64,000 bases of DNA from Prorocentrum cordatum (GCA_963575745.1 CAUYUJ010000936.1:581723-645722); one strand, 5' to 3'. Numbered from the stretch's first letter, positions 1 to 12,976 are shown. A program made the numbers and translations. Notes: generated by a model not told the origin, from the sequence alone.

Positions 1-1
1 C

Positions 2-3000
2 TTTGCCCGACACGAGGAGCGCAGAGCCCGTGCAAGACATCTTCGGCTACAGCTCAAAGATGATTCTGTGTTACTGGCTGGCATCCAGGAGACATCACAT
101 CCTGCTGGTAAGTTCGAGCCCGATGGCTTCGTGGTCGTCAACTCAGGCTCGGATTCCAAAGGGCTTGGGTGTACGCTCTTGGTCAACCTTGAGCTTGGTT
201 ATGCACGCGGGAAGAAGGGACCACTAAAGTTGTTGCCCAAGCATGTCCACGTTATACATGCAGTAGAAAGATATCTTCTTGTGCGGATACAGGCGCCCAT
301 GATGGTGCACGCAGTGGCAGTCATCCATGCTCCTCATCACAAACGAGGGACCATGGACCCGCCTCAGCACGTTCGCAAATGGTGGCAAGATGTACGAGCT
401 GTTTTGGACCAACACCCACCGACTATTATTATGGCAGATGCGAACGCACGTATGGGCAGCGAGGTCACAGATGTTTCAGGAAGCATCGGGCCTACTGATT
501 CACTAGACTTCAACGGATTCGAGCTCCAGAAGATTTCCAATCAGTACAGCATGAAGATCACGAACACGTTCCTCCCTCATGAGCATCCTGAAACTTTTCG
601 TGCCAAGTGTGGTACACTACATCGGCTGGATTACATCTTGTTGCAGGGCAGCATCCATGCTTGTGTGAAGACCTGCTACGTGATGACCGACTTGGACCTT
701 GGTGGCAAATCCCCTGACCATTGGCCAGTTGTTGTCACCATTGAGGCTGCAAAATATTACACGACACCCGAGGCAGGGAGAAAGAGGCTCGACAGGCAGA
801 AATTGGCGGATCCTATCAGACGGAACAAATTCCGACAAGCTCTTTTAGAGATGCCAGTGCCGCCGTGGGCTACGGACATCAATCAGCAGGTTGACGACTT
901 CAATTGCAAAATCAACCAGCTCACAGCCGAGTTATTTGCCGAGGACCGTTTCTCTCCGAGGAAGCCCTACATCAAGACAGGCACTATGGCGCTTATCAGG
1001 CTTCGCAGGTATGTACGGCGTGCACAGCAAGCGGTCTTCAGGCATTCGTGGGAACCTATTTTTCTATTGGCCAGGCTTCTGCCAAGGCAACTGGACACAT
1101 TCACATACGCAAGTCGGGGCCCTGATCTGTCATCCCAGTGTCCTTGGGAAGGCCCTATGCGCCAGCTTGCCATGGCATGTGACTTATTTCAGGCCGAGGA
1201 GTTCACAATCGAGGAAATGCTTGCTGCTGCCAGATGTTTTATGGATGCATCTGCTGGTGCACTCACTTGGTGTCTTAACAGGGACAGAAAAGATTTTCTT
1301 ACGCAGACTGCCAAGAAGATTGGCGCAATGGCAATACTACATGATGGACACCATGAATGGGTTTGGCTCCAGAGGTTACTGCGCTTCAATGGCAAGCAGG
1401 CAAAGCGATGCGACCACACTCTCCTTCCTCAGCGTTTCAAGCAAGACGGTTCAGTCATCGCCTCCGAGCTGGAGTGGGCCGAGACCTTGAGGCGACACTT
1501 TGCCCAACTTGAGGACGGATACGAGTGTACTGCATCGGCTCTGCAAACTGAGTACAATCAGCTATCTCTGAACCATGCTCTCGGTTTCCCGCGGTCTAGC
1601 TCTGCGATTCCGTCTCCGACATGGCTTGCCACCCGCATACGGGGGGTTAAAGCCCACCGCGCACCTGGTCATGATTTAGTTCAGAATGCTGTGCCCAAAG
1701 CTGCGCCTGAGGCTGTTCTGCCGCATATCCTGGCCATCACAGCTAAGACTGGACTTCTGGTGCAGGAGGCGGTCATACATAAAGCAGGGCTGGCATGCGG
1801 ACTCCACAAGGGCAAGAGTGACAGGATGACGGCTGAGATGTACCGCTCGATCATGCTGAACTCGGACGTTATCAAGCATCACCATGCGTTCCTTCGAGCA
1901 GCCATGTCTGATTGCATCGAGATGCTCATGGTCGACTCGCAGACTGGGGGTATCAAGGGGCGTTGTGTTGGCATGGCTTCTCAGATGGTGCGAGTCTTCA
2001 GACATATTGCCAAGGCCAGGAAGTTTATTGCAATAGTCTTGTTCGTGGATTTGGTGGCCGCATTTTACTCACTGTTGCGACAGGCTGGGATCCCGCTCAA
2101 GGGGACCGAGAAGTACATCAACCAAGTCCTAGACAATGCCCTTGCGTTGGCGCACCCGCTGCTGGAGGTTGTTCTAGCGGCGCCAGTGTTGGTCGACCCC
2201 AGGGTTGACCAACATCTGGTTGCGCAAGTGATCGAGGCCCATCGGCTCACCCACTTCAGGGTGCCAGGGGATACGCAGTGGATTGTCTCGCAAAGGAGCT
2301 CTCGCGCTGGGAATCCCCTGGCAGACTTCTTCTTCAATGCCGTTTACGCCCGACCACTGAGAGGAATAAGATTTGATATGCAGCAGGCGGGCATTGCCAT
2401 GGACCTCAAAGATTGTATTGATGCTTCCGAACAGGTATTCTCCCAGGGCCTCACAGTGGAGAGTGACGCGTTCACTGATTCCACCTTCGTTGATGACTCA
2501 GGCTTCTGTTCCCCATGCTACGATCCCACAGCAGTACGTGATCAAGTATCGTTGCTCGGCAGGATCGTGAGGAAGCACATGCTAGGATCAGGCTTTCAAC
2601 TTCATTTCGGGAAGGGCAAGACGGCCGCGGTCATCTCCTACAATGGCGAGGGGTCCCTGCACGCGAAGCGGACCATGGCCAAGTTCTCAGCCATTGCGTT
2701 AGATAGCACATCGAACGATCGCATCGTGCTTGAGCAGGCCTACAAGCATGTAGGTGGTATCTACCATGGCGATGAGAGCACAGGTCAGGAGGTTGCCAGG
2801 AGGAAGAACAAGCACTCTACGGCGCTGAGGCCCTTAAGGGCATCTGTTATCAAGCCCGAGATTGCCATGAAGGACAAGCTCAAGTATATCGATGCGCTGT
2901 GCAGCACTCATTTGTTCTTTCAGGCTGAGACATGGGACAAGATTTCGGCCTCTTGCACGACCAAGTTGAACCACGCGCTGCTATCAGGGTACCGAGTGGG

Positions 3001-4198
3001 CACCAGGAAACTGCACAGCCTGCTCACTGTTGGTCGTATCGCAGATTCAGAAGTATTGGTAATCGCTAACAGGATGGAATTTTGTGACGTTTTGCGCTTC
3101 AGAAGGCTACGCTCTGTGGCTCGGCTGGTGCATTCAGGATCTTCTACCTTGCGGCTGCTCTTGGATGCTACGCTAGGTACTTCATCGTCATGGGCACCAC
3201 TTGTAGTGGAGGATTTTCTTTGGCTCAAAAGGTATTGTCACGATGGTCCAGATGACTGCCCCAGGAATATTTCAGGCATTGCCTCTTGGATGAGATATGT
3301 TGCCAAGGATCTGAGAGTATTTCATAGGCACTTGCGCAGTGCCTGGATGAGTTTTTCTGCGCAGCGAATGGATCAGCACAGGGACTCCTTCATATTGCGG
3401 AAGATATTGTTGGTATACCCTGGGCTGATCCCAAGAGGCGATGGTGGACACTCAGTAACAAGTTATTTCTGCTATGAGTGCGATCAGGTTTTCCAAACAG
3501 TTGCTGGGTATCGAGGTCACTGGACTCGAGTGCACCAGCCAAAGGACATGGCGCAGTATTTTGCTGACGGTGTTGATTGCCTCTGTTGCGGTGCCAGCTT
3601 CTCGGATCGATCAGGGTTGCTAAGGCATCTCAGGCGCCCAACGGGGGCATGTCTTGGCCACATCATGGCATCCACTGCTCCCCTGGACGACGAGGCAGTT
3701 GCAGCATGGCAGCGTTTGGACCAGCAGTCGGCTGTGGACAAACGCATTCGTGGGCTTCGGGCGACTGCGCCAACGCGACCAGCACTACCTGGCAAGAGAC
3801 AGGTTGCTGTGGTTGACGAGCGCCCGACGCCCCCGTGTGTGGAATGCGTCTCAGTCCCAACGCTGCCACCAGCACCTGCGGAGCGTGCCAATCGGCAATC
3901 CTATGTGTTGCATCTTGGCTGGGGTCCCAGAGATGATGACGACTTCAGCAGTATTATGGGCTGTGCCACTTGGTTTTTTTTCCAACTGTCCTGTTTCATA
4001 TATCGATTGCGGAGAAGCATCAATGACTTTGAAGCTGGAGGATTCAACATTTTTAGACAATATCACTGCAAGGATTCAGTCAGGTGCTATTCTGGGAGTT
4101 CTTGTAACACCGCCGATACCATCTTGGACAGCGACGGTGAACAGTATTGGCTCGCAGGGCTCGCCTGTGCGACCTCGAAAACAATTGTGGGGAGCTGA
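2..4198 (+). CDS. Non-LTR retrotransposon polyprotein (endonuclease + reverse transcriptase + zinc fingers), 5'-truncated by window edge
   Basis: The frame is open from base 2 to a TGA at 4196-4198, so the start lies outside the window; the first in-window residues are already inside the endonuclease. The N-terminal part is an APE/EEP-type endonuclease that would nick target DNA: GIQET near 80, MADANARM at 431, LDYILL at 626 and SPDHWPVVV at 710. The reverse transcriptase follows, with motif A FVDLVAAFYSL at 2042, a motif B-like RSSRAGNPLADFF near 2291 and motif C FVDD at 2486-2497. Two Cys-rich C2H2-like fingers lie near 3467-3535 (CYECDQVF...H) and 3578-3655 (CLCCGASF...C). This order is that of LINE-type elements. 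The last 90 or so codons show no known domain and may be flanking DNA read through. The frame is intact over about 1,400 codons, so the copy is young or functional. Clade not determined. Confidence 0.9.
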   Translation, partial: FARHEERRARARHLRLQLKDDSVLLAGIQETSHPAGKFEPDGFVVVNSGSDSKGLGCTLLVNLELGYARGKKGPLKLLPKHVHVIHAVERYLLVRIQAPMMVHAVAVIHAPHHKRGTMDPPQHVRKWWQDVRAVLDQHPPTIIMADANARMGSEVTDVSGSIGPTDSLDFNGFELQKISNQYSMKITNTFLPHEHPETFRAKCGTLHRLDYILLQGSIHACVKTCYVMTDLDLGGKSPDHWPVVVTIEAAKYYTTPEAGRKRLDRQKLADPIRRNKFRQALLEMPVPPWATDINQQVDDFNCKINQLTAELFAEDRFSPRKPYIKTGTMALIRLRRYVRRAQQAVFRHSWEPIFLLARLLPRQLDTFTYASRGPDLSSQCPWEGPMRQLAMACDLFQAEEFTIEEMLAAARCFMDASAGALTWCLNRDRKDFLTQTAKKIGAMAILHDGHHEWVWLQRLLRFNGKQAKRCDHTLLPQRFKQDGSVIASELEWAETLRRHFAQLEDGYECTASALQTEYNQLSLNHALGFPRSSSAIPSPTWLATRIRGVKAHRAPGHDLVQNAVPKAAPEAVLPHILAITAKTGLLVQEAVIHKAGLACGLHKGKSDRMTAEMYRSIMLNSDVIKHHHAFLRAAMSDCIEMLMVDSQTGGIKGRCVGMASQMVRVFRHIAKARKFIAIVLFVDLVAAFYSLLRQAGIPLKGTEKYINQVLDNALALAHPLLEVVLAAPVLVDPRVDQHLVAQVIEAHRLTHFRVPGDTQWIVSQRSSRAGNPLADFFFNAVYARPLRGIRFDMQQAGIAMDLKDCIDASEQVFSQGLTVESDAFTDSTFVDDSGFCSPCYDPTAVRDQVSLLGRIVRKHMLGSGFQLHFGKGKTAAVISYNGEGSLHAKRTMAKFSAIALDSTSNDRIVLEQAYKHVGGIYHGDESTGQEVARRKNKHSTALRPLRASVIKPEIAMKDKLKYIDALCSTHLFFQAETWDKISASCTTKLNHALLSGYRVGTRKLHSLLTVGRIADSEVLVIANRMEFCDVLRFRRLRSVARLVHSGSSTLRLLLDATLGTSSSWAPLVVEDFLWLKRYCHDGPDDCPRNISGIASWMRYVAKDLRVFHRHLRSAWMSFSAQRMDQHRDSFILRKILLVYPGLIPRGDGGHSVTSYFCYECDQVFQTVAGYRGHWTRVHQPKDMAQYFADGVDCLCCGASFSDRSGLLRHLRRPTGACLGHIMASTAPLDDEAVAAWQRLDQQSAVDKRIRGLRATAPTRPALPGKRQVAVVDERPTPPCVECVSVPTLPPAPAERANRQSYVLHLGWGPRDDDDFSSIMGCATWFFFQLSCFIYRLRRSINDFEAGGFNIFRQYHCKDSVRCYSGSSCNTADTILDSDGEQYWLAGLACATSKTIVGS

Positions 4199-4200
4199 TC
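2..4200 (+). mobile_element. LINE-like retrotransposon, 3' part
   Basis: This is the element that encodes the endonuclease/reverse transcriptase frame. The left end is outside the window and I could not find a clear poly-A tail or target-site duplication on the right. The exon-like frame of the mut-7-like gene begins within about 100 bases of the stop codon, so the true 3' end is probably between about 3900 and 4290. If so, the element sits in, or just before, an upstream intron of that gene (inference). Confidence 0.75.
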
Positions 4201-4289
4201 TGCTGAATAGGCTCTGGGTGAAGGAGTTGCGGAAGGAAAATGGTGGCATCAGAGCTGGCTCATTATTCCTGGCCGCCGCAGCGGCGGCA

Positions 4290-4740
4290 GGTGTGGCTGG
4301 AGTATTGGTGCACCAGGTTTCCGTGGCTCATCGTGCGGCGTCGATCTGGCAGTTGGAGTCGGTGAAGGCGCTCGCTGCTCTCCCAGAGGCCTCCTCAGTT
4401 ACCTTCGATGTGGCCGACTTCGGAGGCTTGCGGTCATCCTTCGGCCAGGCCTTGGCCGTGCACTGCCCGCACCTCTCGGCGGCCATGCTCCAGCGCGGCT
4501 TGGTGGCGAGGCCCGCAGCAGCGCTCGAGGATAACAACTGGGTCCTTCCTAGGCCCTTCCTCGTGTTGCTGGGCGAGGCCTTTCTGGAGGCGCAGCCTGC
4601 GTTGTGTGGTGGGGGTGCTTTGCAGTGGCCGACGGATCCGTTTCTCGAGGCCATGCTCTTGCCCCCCGAGCGTTACCCAGAGGTGCCTTCGGACGAGGAT
4701 GCTGCATGGGAGCTGGTCGAGGGCACCCTCCTCTCCTGCG
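4290..4740 (+). CDS. mut-7-like gene, N-terminal helical exon
   Basis: The frame is open and rich in Leu, Ala and Glu, and ends with LPPERYPEVPSDEDAAWELV, a stretch of the kind that precedes the ExoI strand in mut-7/EXD3 proteins. The donor GT is at 4741, and joining to 7473 restores frame as Ser-Cys-Glu-Val just before VALDAEW. The left boundary is uncertain: acceptor-like AGs occur at about 4292 and 4318, and the frame is also open further left, overlapping the retrotransposon frame. Confidence 0.55.
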
Positions 4741-7700
4741 GTGCGCCCCCGCACCGAGAGGGAGGCCACTGAGGACGCTGGGCTGGAGGGCTGCGGCCAG
4801 GCTGCGGCCATCTGGCGCGTGCGCGCTGGCGAGGTCGCGGTCGCGGACATATCCATCGTGTCCGCCTGGCGGTGGGACCGCACATGTACTGGGAGTACGG
4901 GGAGCTGCAAGGAGAGGACTCCGCAGGGGACCGCCCCCTCAGGGATGGGAGAAGAAGAAGGAGGAGGAGGAGGAGGAGGAGGAGGAGGAGGAGGAGGAGG
5001 AGGAGGAGGAGCTCCCAAGAAGCCCCCCTGCGGCACCCGTGGGGCTGCGAGGCGGGCCGCCCCCGTCGCCCGCCCCAACCCGTTCGCGTCCGCCGCCCGA
5101 GGCCTGCTCTTGAGGCCCTCGGGTTGCTGCTCGCGCGAGGGGGCCCTGCCACGCGCGACTCGCCCCGAGGGCCGCAGCTCCCGCGGCGTCGTGCCGCAGG
5201 CCCCCCCCCCCGCACCTCCCGACCCCTTCCCCGCCGCAGTGGTTGGTCCGACCTGCAACAGCTGCAACAGCTGCAGGGTGGGTGCAACACATGTGCAAGA
5301 CGCCTGCAAGCGGGCTGCACTTCCGCCTGGAGCTGCTCTAAGTCTTGAGTACGTCGCGGACCCCACCTGGAGCAGCTCGGCAGACTTGCAACCGGTCCAG
5401 GTCAGAGCGGTCACTGCAGCAGGGTCGGCATTCCATCCTGAAGCGTTCTGCGACGGTCCCCGGGCCCGGACCTGGGGGGATTCCAGGAGCGCCGTGGGTA
5501 TTCGTGGGCCTTCGACGTGCTCCGAGCGCCCGCAGAAAACGAGCCCCGAGGGGCTGCTCAGGGCGTTCCAAGGGCTCCCCGGCTGCCTGAAGCCCAAGAG
5601 TGGCCCCTGGGGCGTTCCCAGGGCCTGGGTTCGGCTCGAGAGGTCGTCGAGATGTTGCTTATGGAGGGCCCTGGGGGTTGATTGTGCTTTGAAAGCTGTG
5701 CAAGGCAGTCCTTCTGAGACGAGCATGGCAAGTTGGAGGGGCTGGGCTGGGGTTGAAAGAAGATGACGCTTCTTATCATTCAATGGGGAGTCCCTGCCCA
5801 GGACCAAGCCTGGGCAAACCCCTTTGATTTCCTTGTCACCAGAAGGATCCGCGTCGTCGCAGATGCCGCCGCGGCCTCGGACTTTGCGGAGTCCATGCGA
5901 CAGGCTTCGGGAATGTAAAAGGGATCTTGGCACAAGTGCACGTAATTATCGAGAGTGGGGCAGAGCAGGTCCAAGCCGTGTACCCAAGGGGCCTGAATTT
6001 CGACGTCGGCAGTCGACATGGCACTTCGTGTTCCCCCTCTTGGGCCCCCCTGGGGCCCGTCTTGGGGCCGTCTTGGGGCCTCTGTCCCTCTTGGGGACCT
6101 TGGGGGCCGTCCTGGGGCGAGCTTGGGGGCCTCTTGGTCCTTTTTTGGGCGCTACTCGGACAGAGAAGCGAGCATGCGAAAATCGCAGAAAGCCTTATAA
6201 CCCTGTTGGAACTACTCGGGCCCTCCGGGCCGGCCACCGGGGCCTCCAATACGGCCGCCAGGGCACCCCCAAGACGGCTTCAGGACGGACCATGTTGCAG
6301 AGCATGCTGGAAGAGGAGGAGGAGGAGGAGAAGGAGGAGGAGGAGGAGGAGGAGGTGTGGAGTCCAAACGACGCTCCCGAAGCCTCTTGAGAAGTCACGC
6401 GGGAATCCTCAGGAGCCGGGCGCGTCCATGACTCGGGGGTCTGGGCCTTTGGAAGAGCATTCGTTTCAAGAGGATGCTCGATGCAGACAGCTTGACGGGA
6501 CATACTCCTACGGCTCGGTGGCAGAGTTGGCCTGGCCCGGTACCGTTTGAGCACGTCTGCTTTCGAAGATGGCGCGGGGGAGAGCGCGGGACAACGCTGG
6601 AAGGGTGCCAGGTACCCTGAGATCCGACGTTGCGACAACATTGCACCATCTCAAAATTTGCTGCCTTTTCCGAGCCCTATCGATCTGTAAAGATCCTGGG
6701 CGAAAACGCCCAGTGTGAAACCGTTGCGCCCTCGTGATCGCAGCTTGCTGTTACACCTTCGAGATGTCGCCGCCCGCGACAGCGGCCGCGACTTGCTCCC
6801 AGACGTCCGACGTCTGGTTTTTCATGCGAAGTCCCCAGAAGTCCCGACCCTACCCCAAGGCCTGATATTTCACCCCGAGGCGTTTTTGTTGACGGCCCCG
6901 GGGCCCGGCGAGGGCCCCCAGATATCGAAAACGGCTTAGAAATTGCCGTCGTGTTTTTGTCTAATCCTCCCAGATGGGGTCCGAGCAGGTGGGGTCGGAG
7001 GATCGTGCCGCAGTGCCGATGCATCGCCGACTCCGCTCAATGTGGAGCCCGACTTTCTCCACGCCGACGGCGCCGTTGCATCGCCGACATGGCCGATGCA
7101 TCACCGATCCATCGGCGATGCATCGCCAGTGCGGCGGCATCCTCCGACCCCATCTACTCGGACCCCAGCTTGGAGGCCTCCATTCCCCAACCAGTGCTTG
7201 CACTCAAGGGGGGGTCCTAGCGGAAGTTGGAAGATTTGGCGAACGTTTCCCGCCGATTTGGGTAGCAGGCTGGGTTCCCAGGTGCCTGGCTCCGGGTTCC
7301 CGGGTTCCCGGTCATTGGCTCCGGGCCAATGTCGGTGGGTTATGGGTTCCGGGGCTTCCGGGTGGTCGATCTCCCCAGCGAAAACCTTCCACTGGTTTGG
7401 GCTTTTCTCCGATAGTTTGATCGCGACGCGAAGGGCTTCTGGGCCTGGGCCCTCAAACCCCCCCCCGCCGAGAGGTCGCCGCCCGCGCCGGGGGTGCCGC
7501 CGCCGCCGCCGTCGCCCTCGACGCGGAGTGGCGCCCGGACGGGGCGGGCGCGGCCCAGAGCGCGCCGGCGCTGCTGCAGGCGTCGGTGCGGGGCGGAAAC
7601 TTTTTGAGGCCTCCCAGATGCAGGAGCCTGTTGCCCACCAGCACCGCCATGAGCTGGCGGGGGGAAGGAGGTGGAGGATGTGGAGGAGGAGAAGGAGGAG

Positions 7701-10700
7701 GAGGAAAGGGAAAGGAGGAGGAGGAGGAGGAGGAGGCGGAGGAGGGCCCTCTCCCCCTCCTGCTTATGGTGGTGGTGGTGGAGAACAAGCCCAGCATGGA
7801 TGGGATCGGAGCAGGCGAGGTCGGAGGACCGCGCCGCATCGCCGATGCATCGCCGATGCGGCTCGATGTGGAGCCCGATTTGTTTCACGTTGACGTCACC
7901 GATGCATCTCCCGTGCAGCGCCGATGCATCGCCGATGCATCGTCGATGTATCGACGATGCGGGGCGATCTTCCGACCCCATCTACTCATACCCCACCTCA
8001 GAGGCCTCCAGAAGCCCCCCACGGTTGGCGTTGGAAAGAATGCGTTTGATGTGGCGCCGCTGGTCGGCTTACTGCACGCTCCGAAGAAAAAAAATTACAG
8101 AAACAGGAACTTTCGATTGTTTGCGCGGATTTCTCGAATCTGCGCTGGGGCCCTCCTGGCGGCGCCTCTGTCACCGCCCCAGCGAAGATCCGATAAATCC
8201 GCGCGGACCGTCGAAAGTTCATGTTTATGCAGCCTGCTCTTCCTCCAACGCTATCTCCCACCTTGGGCATAGCGCATGCACCGAGGAAGCCCTTGCGGGG
8301 GATGGCGTGCGGAGAAGGGGTCCTCGCAGGGGGAACTCCTCGCAGGACAGCGTGCTTTTCGGAGGTCGATGCTTCACGCTATCTTTCCAACGCCAGCCGT
8401 ATCTCCTCGCTGCTTGTGAAGAAGGGTCATGACAATGGAGGTATCTTGCGCCTCCTGGGGCCCTCGCCAGGCCCCAGGACCCCAGGCTTCCTTTCTGAGC
8501 CCGTGCGCAGTCTGATCCGGCTGCCGAATGGACTCACGATCGAGCCCATTCGGTGGCCAAAAAGGTTCAAGTCTTTCGATCCTGTCGGAACTGAGCCCGT
8601 TCGGCTGTCCATTCGGCTGTCCATTCGGCGGCCGAACGCGTTCAGACGCCGAATGGGCTCAGACGGGAACCGTGGGCAAGCCCCCACCTCCTCGCGTTGA
8701 GACAAGCCTCATAACAAGCGGAGGTGTGTAGCCATTTTCGGCGTCTCAGAGCCCTCGCCGGGCCCCCGACCGTAAAGAAAACCAAGGACGAAGAACCGTC
8801 CCAGGGAAGGGGTCCAGACCTCCAGGTGTCAACGCTGTGCACAATCAAGACGTCAGAGTCAAGCAGTGGCGAAGAGTAGCAACCTGCCTATAGGCCCACC
8901 AAAGAAAGTTCTAAGAGTCTCATGAGGCTGTCACGATATGTTACTAGCTTTATCACCCTCACGTTCCAAGGTCATTGCCTTGGTTTGAGAGTATTCCCTT
9001 GCTTTACAACAAAGCTCTAGCAGGCCTTTAGGAATCCAGGTGCTGTAGGTCCCTGCTCAATAAATGTTCTGGGAACATGGATTGAGACGTGTGGACTAGC
9101 GACGAACCCCGTTCTCGTACAGAATTGGCGCGCTCCGTCGCCAAATCGGACGGCATTGGCTTCGTTTGTTTCGGAAGAGCCTTCCCGATCCGTGGATCTG
9201 GCGCCCAGGCGGCAGCTTCCCGGATCCAAGATCCATGTTAGCTTGCGCCCGAAGGTGGCATGCCAGGAGGGGCCAGTACAAGTGTGGCTGCTTGACCTGA
9301 AGTGGCTCTGCTGTCGAGAGACCGCCGAGGATCCTTCGGAATGGAAGAAGAGGGGAGCAACTTACCTGCCCCGCTTCCTCCCCCCGCTTCTCCGCCTGGG
9401 GGCAGAGAGTTCCACAGGGGAGTCTCGTTTACAGAGTGCCCGAACTCAGAACTTCATCTGTCGGCATTCAACCGAGCGTGCGAAGCTGGCTTGGTGACCA
9501 TCCGGGGAGCTACGTCGAGCCTGCAGTGGGGCCGCTGATAGCGTGTAATGTGTTTGTGGCGTACGTAGTGCGAAAATTGTGCAGTGCGTGTGTTGGGCAG
9601 TGCGCCGCGTGTGGTGTGTGGTGTGTCGAGGGAGGGGGGGCTGCTTGCTGTGTGCTGTGTGATGTCTGGCATGTAACTACTGTCTGATCTCAGCTGTCTG
9701 GTGAGCCTTGTTGATTTGTATGCCATGTGACCATGTTGCGACCTGTTGGTCGGTCGCTGATGGTTGTGCGATGTACGTTTTGCCGCGTGCGCTGTGCGTT
9801 GTGTGCCGTGTGATGCGTGCATGCAGGTGCTCTCCCGAGATCCCTCGAGTGCCTCTGGCCGCTTTGTCGGATTTCGCTGCAATATCCAGCTTTCCGAATC
9901 TTGAAAACAACGCCCTTTCTCGTTCTAAAGCGGTGGCGGAGGAACAGTGTGTATCGCGCGTAGGTGTGTGCGATGTTTGCTCCTGACCCTGCGCTGCACC
10001 TGCCCTCCTGGCGGCCCAGCGGCAGGCCGTGCGTCCCGCTCGCCCGCGGCGGGAGGCCGGCCTTGAGAGGAGCGCATCGGCAGCCTGGCAGACGCCGGCG
10101 CTTCCCCGGCCTGGTCTGGCCCACCCGCGTTCGACAATTGCCAGCAGCGCAGCGTGAATGTTGTCTCGGCATCGCTCGGACGTGTGCCTTTCTCCTTCGG
10201 CGAGGAGCATCGAGGAGCATCCGGGACCATTGGGCGAAAAAGCCACGCACGAAACCGAGACAAAAACACAGGGAATTGGCGTCCGAGCGGTGGCAGAGTT
10301 GTGCCATGGTCCTGCCGATCAGCACCTGGGCGACAAAAAGCACGAGGTCTACTGCGCCCGGTTTTGGAGGGTAGGTTGCCCGCGTAAGGTCGCTCGTAAG
10401 CGCCCCTCGTCTCTAATGTAGCGTGCCGCGCCGGCGGCCCACGTAAGCCACCGCGTCAGTTCGCCATGCCATCGCGCGCAATACCAGTTTTGCATTGTCG
10501 CTGACCTGGCTCTCCTGGAGCATCCCCCAGACAACCGCGAAGCTCTGGCCCCCTGCGAAAACTGCAGTGCGCACTTGCTCTTCCTCCGCAGCAGAAAATA
10601 CACACTGACACCCTTCAATGGACTATTCGTTGGCCTCATGGATAGGGTGGCGGCGTGTAAATCACCACTGGGAGCCAGCGTCTTTATACACCGCCACTCT

Positions 10701-12941
10701 CCCTGAAGGTACACGTGAAGTTCGTCGGAGGGTGTCTGTGTAGATGCTTTCGTGGCGTAGGTACGTACCTGGTCGGATCGCTCGTCCACCTCTCACGACT
10801 CCCGCCCCCCGCGCCAGAGGCGCCCGCACCGCACACGAAGTCGGCCGCCCTCGTGCAATTTGATCGATGGAATTGGACGTGCCAGATTGGTGGCTGTCTG
10901 TCGTGGGGCGTTTCGCCTTCAGGTGGTCGTGGCGGCGTCGGTCGCTCCGCTCGTACTCCGGCTGCCTCTCCTCCCCCACCTGTCGCCGCCCTGCCTGTCT
11001 CCGTCTCTTTTGCCGCCCCGCCCGTTCCCTTGGACCCTTCCGGGCTGCCGCCGCCGGCAGCTGGCGCCGAGGACGGACTCGCCCAAGGTATCGAAATGGA
11101 GCCGGGTCGGGCCATTTCCGCGCCCTCCCCTGCTGCGGAGCGTGCTCCCGTCGGCCGCCCTCAGCTGTTTCACGCTGCCCTTTTTGCACAGTTCGCCCAA
11201 CAGTGCCCCCCGACGAGGCCAAAGGCGCGGCGCGCGATCCGCATCGCCGCGGCAGCAAAAACGTGTATGCGCGATCCTTGTGTCCACCATTGGACCGCAC
11301 GCGCCATCAATGGGATCGAGGCGCAGGTTTTCTGCGACCGTTTCAACGCCAATGCAATCGCAAAGCCACCACGAGCGTGCCCGCCTTGCCATTGCTTCCC
11401 CGACCAGTTCGTTCCGGCAGGGCTGGGATCGGCTCCGTGTCGGCCAACTGGCTGCGCCAGGGATAGTCGGCGGGCTCGGGGGCGGAAAAGAGGGAGGTGA
11501 TGACTAGGGGGGGTGGATATCATGGCGGGGGCCATGATATCTCCCCAGATTTCATGGCGCCTCTTCTTATGTCATTACGTCCCTGGCCCCCCCGCTGGGC
11601 CGCGCACATGCCGCCGGTCATGATCTGCACACACCCCTCTTGGACACACCCCTCTTGACCGCTCCCGACGGGCACATCCGTGGCCTGCTTCCTCTCAGAC
11701 GCAGCGCTCCCTGCTCCCCCGCCCACCAGGTCGTCCGTGTCCAGTCCATCCGGTCCAGCGCCCACCGTGCGTGCCACGACCACCCGAGAAGCACCACGGT
11801 GGGCGCCCACCCGCGCACGCACCCAGTCGCGGCACCATCATTGGGTCGCGACGCCACGACCGGTTTGGGGCATGAAATCTTCTGCTGCCTCGGCACTGCC
11901 ACATTCGGCAGCCGTTATCTCAGAGCGTGAATTACCTACCCCACTTTCGCTTCCAGGCAAGACCAAGTCATACCACGCGCCTCCTCGTCAAGCGGCCTGA
12001 CCAGTGCAGGCCGTAGTCTGGCATCGTTTGATATTTCTTGGAAGCGAGGGTGGTCAAAAGCGAGGTAGGTTTGTTTGCCCCCTATTATCATTCCTTCCCC
12101 TGCTTAGTTCACCCTGTGCTCCACCGCAACAGGTGCCCCGACTCGTGGCCTTAGCGCGCACCCGCGCACGTTCACTCTCGAAACCGAGCTGGTCATGTGT
12201 CACGCCCTTGAGATACGATATTGTCCATGAATAGCATGATTGTCTGACGTGCTTGGATTTCGCGTTCCAAATCAAAAGGCGTCTGGTTTGCTCTGACGGC
12301 GAGGGCGCCCTAAATGGTACCAAGGCCTCCAGTCTCTTCGACCTCTGGTTCAAAATTGCGTTGCAATTCGTATTGCCGCGCTTCTTCTTCTGATATGCAT
12401 TGCGCCAGTGGAAACACATGAGGCGTTCCATAAAAGGGTTCCGGCTTCGAGAAACGAAGGAATTGGCATTTGTTTCTCGGCGGATGGCGGCGGAAGGCTG
12501 GCGGAAAACGGCGGGAGTGAAACAAGGCCGCCCCCGCTGGCGAAAGCCAGTGGAAGGCTGGCGGGAGCCGGCGGCAGTAAAACAAACACCCCCCAAGAGA
12601 GGGCAACGTTTTTGGGCTCGGGGTTTCCGGAACCAGCCATGTGTTTGTTCGGACGGGCCATCGGTTGCAGTCCGTGCCTGCTGTCATTTCCTCCCCTCGT
12701 TTTGCTATAGTTTTCGCGTTTTGTTCGCTCTCCCGTACTGGTCTTAGTGGGCCCACTAAGACTCAGCAGCCGCGCGGTTGCCCCGAGTCGGCCGCGACGG
12801 CGTCCGCGGCGCCCACCACCCGTTTCAGGGGCGCGCATGGCCCCAAGTTGGGCGCGGTTGTCGACCTTGGCGTTGTTTCTCTGCATTTATCTTTCTCTCT
12901 TTCTCTCTCTCTCTCTCTCTTGTTTTGTTTCTCTCGCTGTG

Positions 12942-12976
<35 letters not shown>

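Noticed and set aside
8726-8750. GTAGCCATTTTCGGC resembles the dinoflagellate spliced-leader sequence.
   Set aside because: The match breaks after TTTT, and the surrounding bases align with the interior of family D elements, so it is a chance similarity.
11505-11560. ATATCATGG...CCATGATAT palindrome.
   Set aside because: Only about 10-base arms; no second copy in the window, so no feature is claimed.
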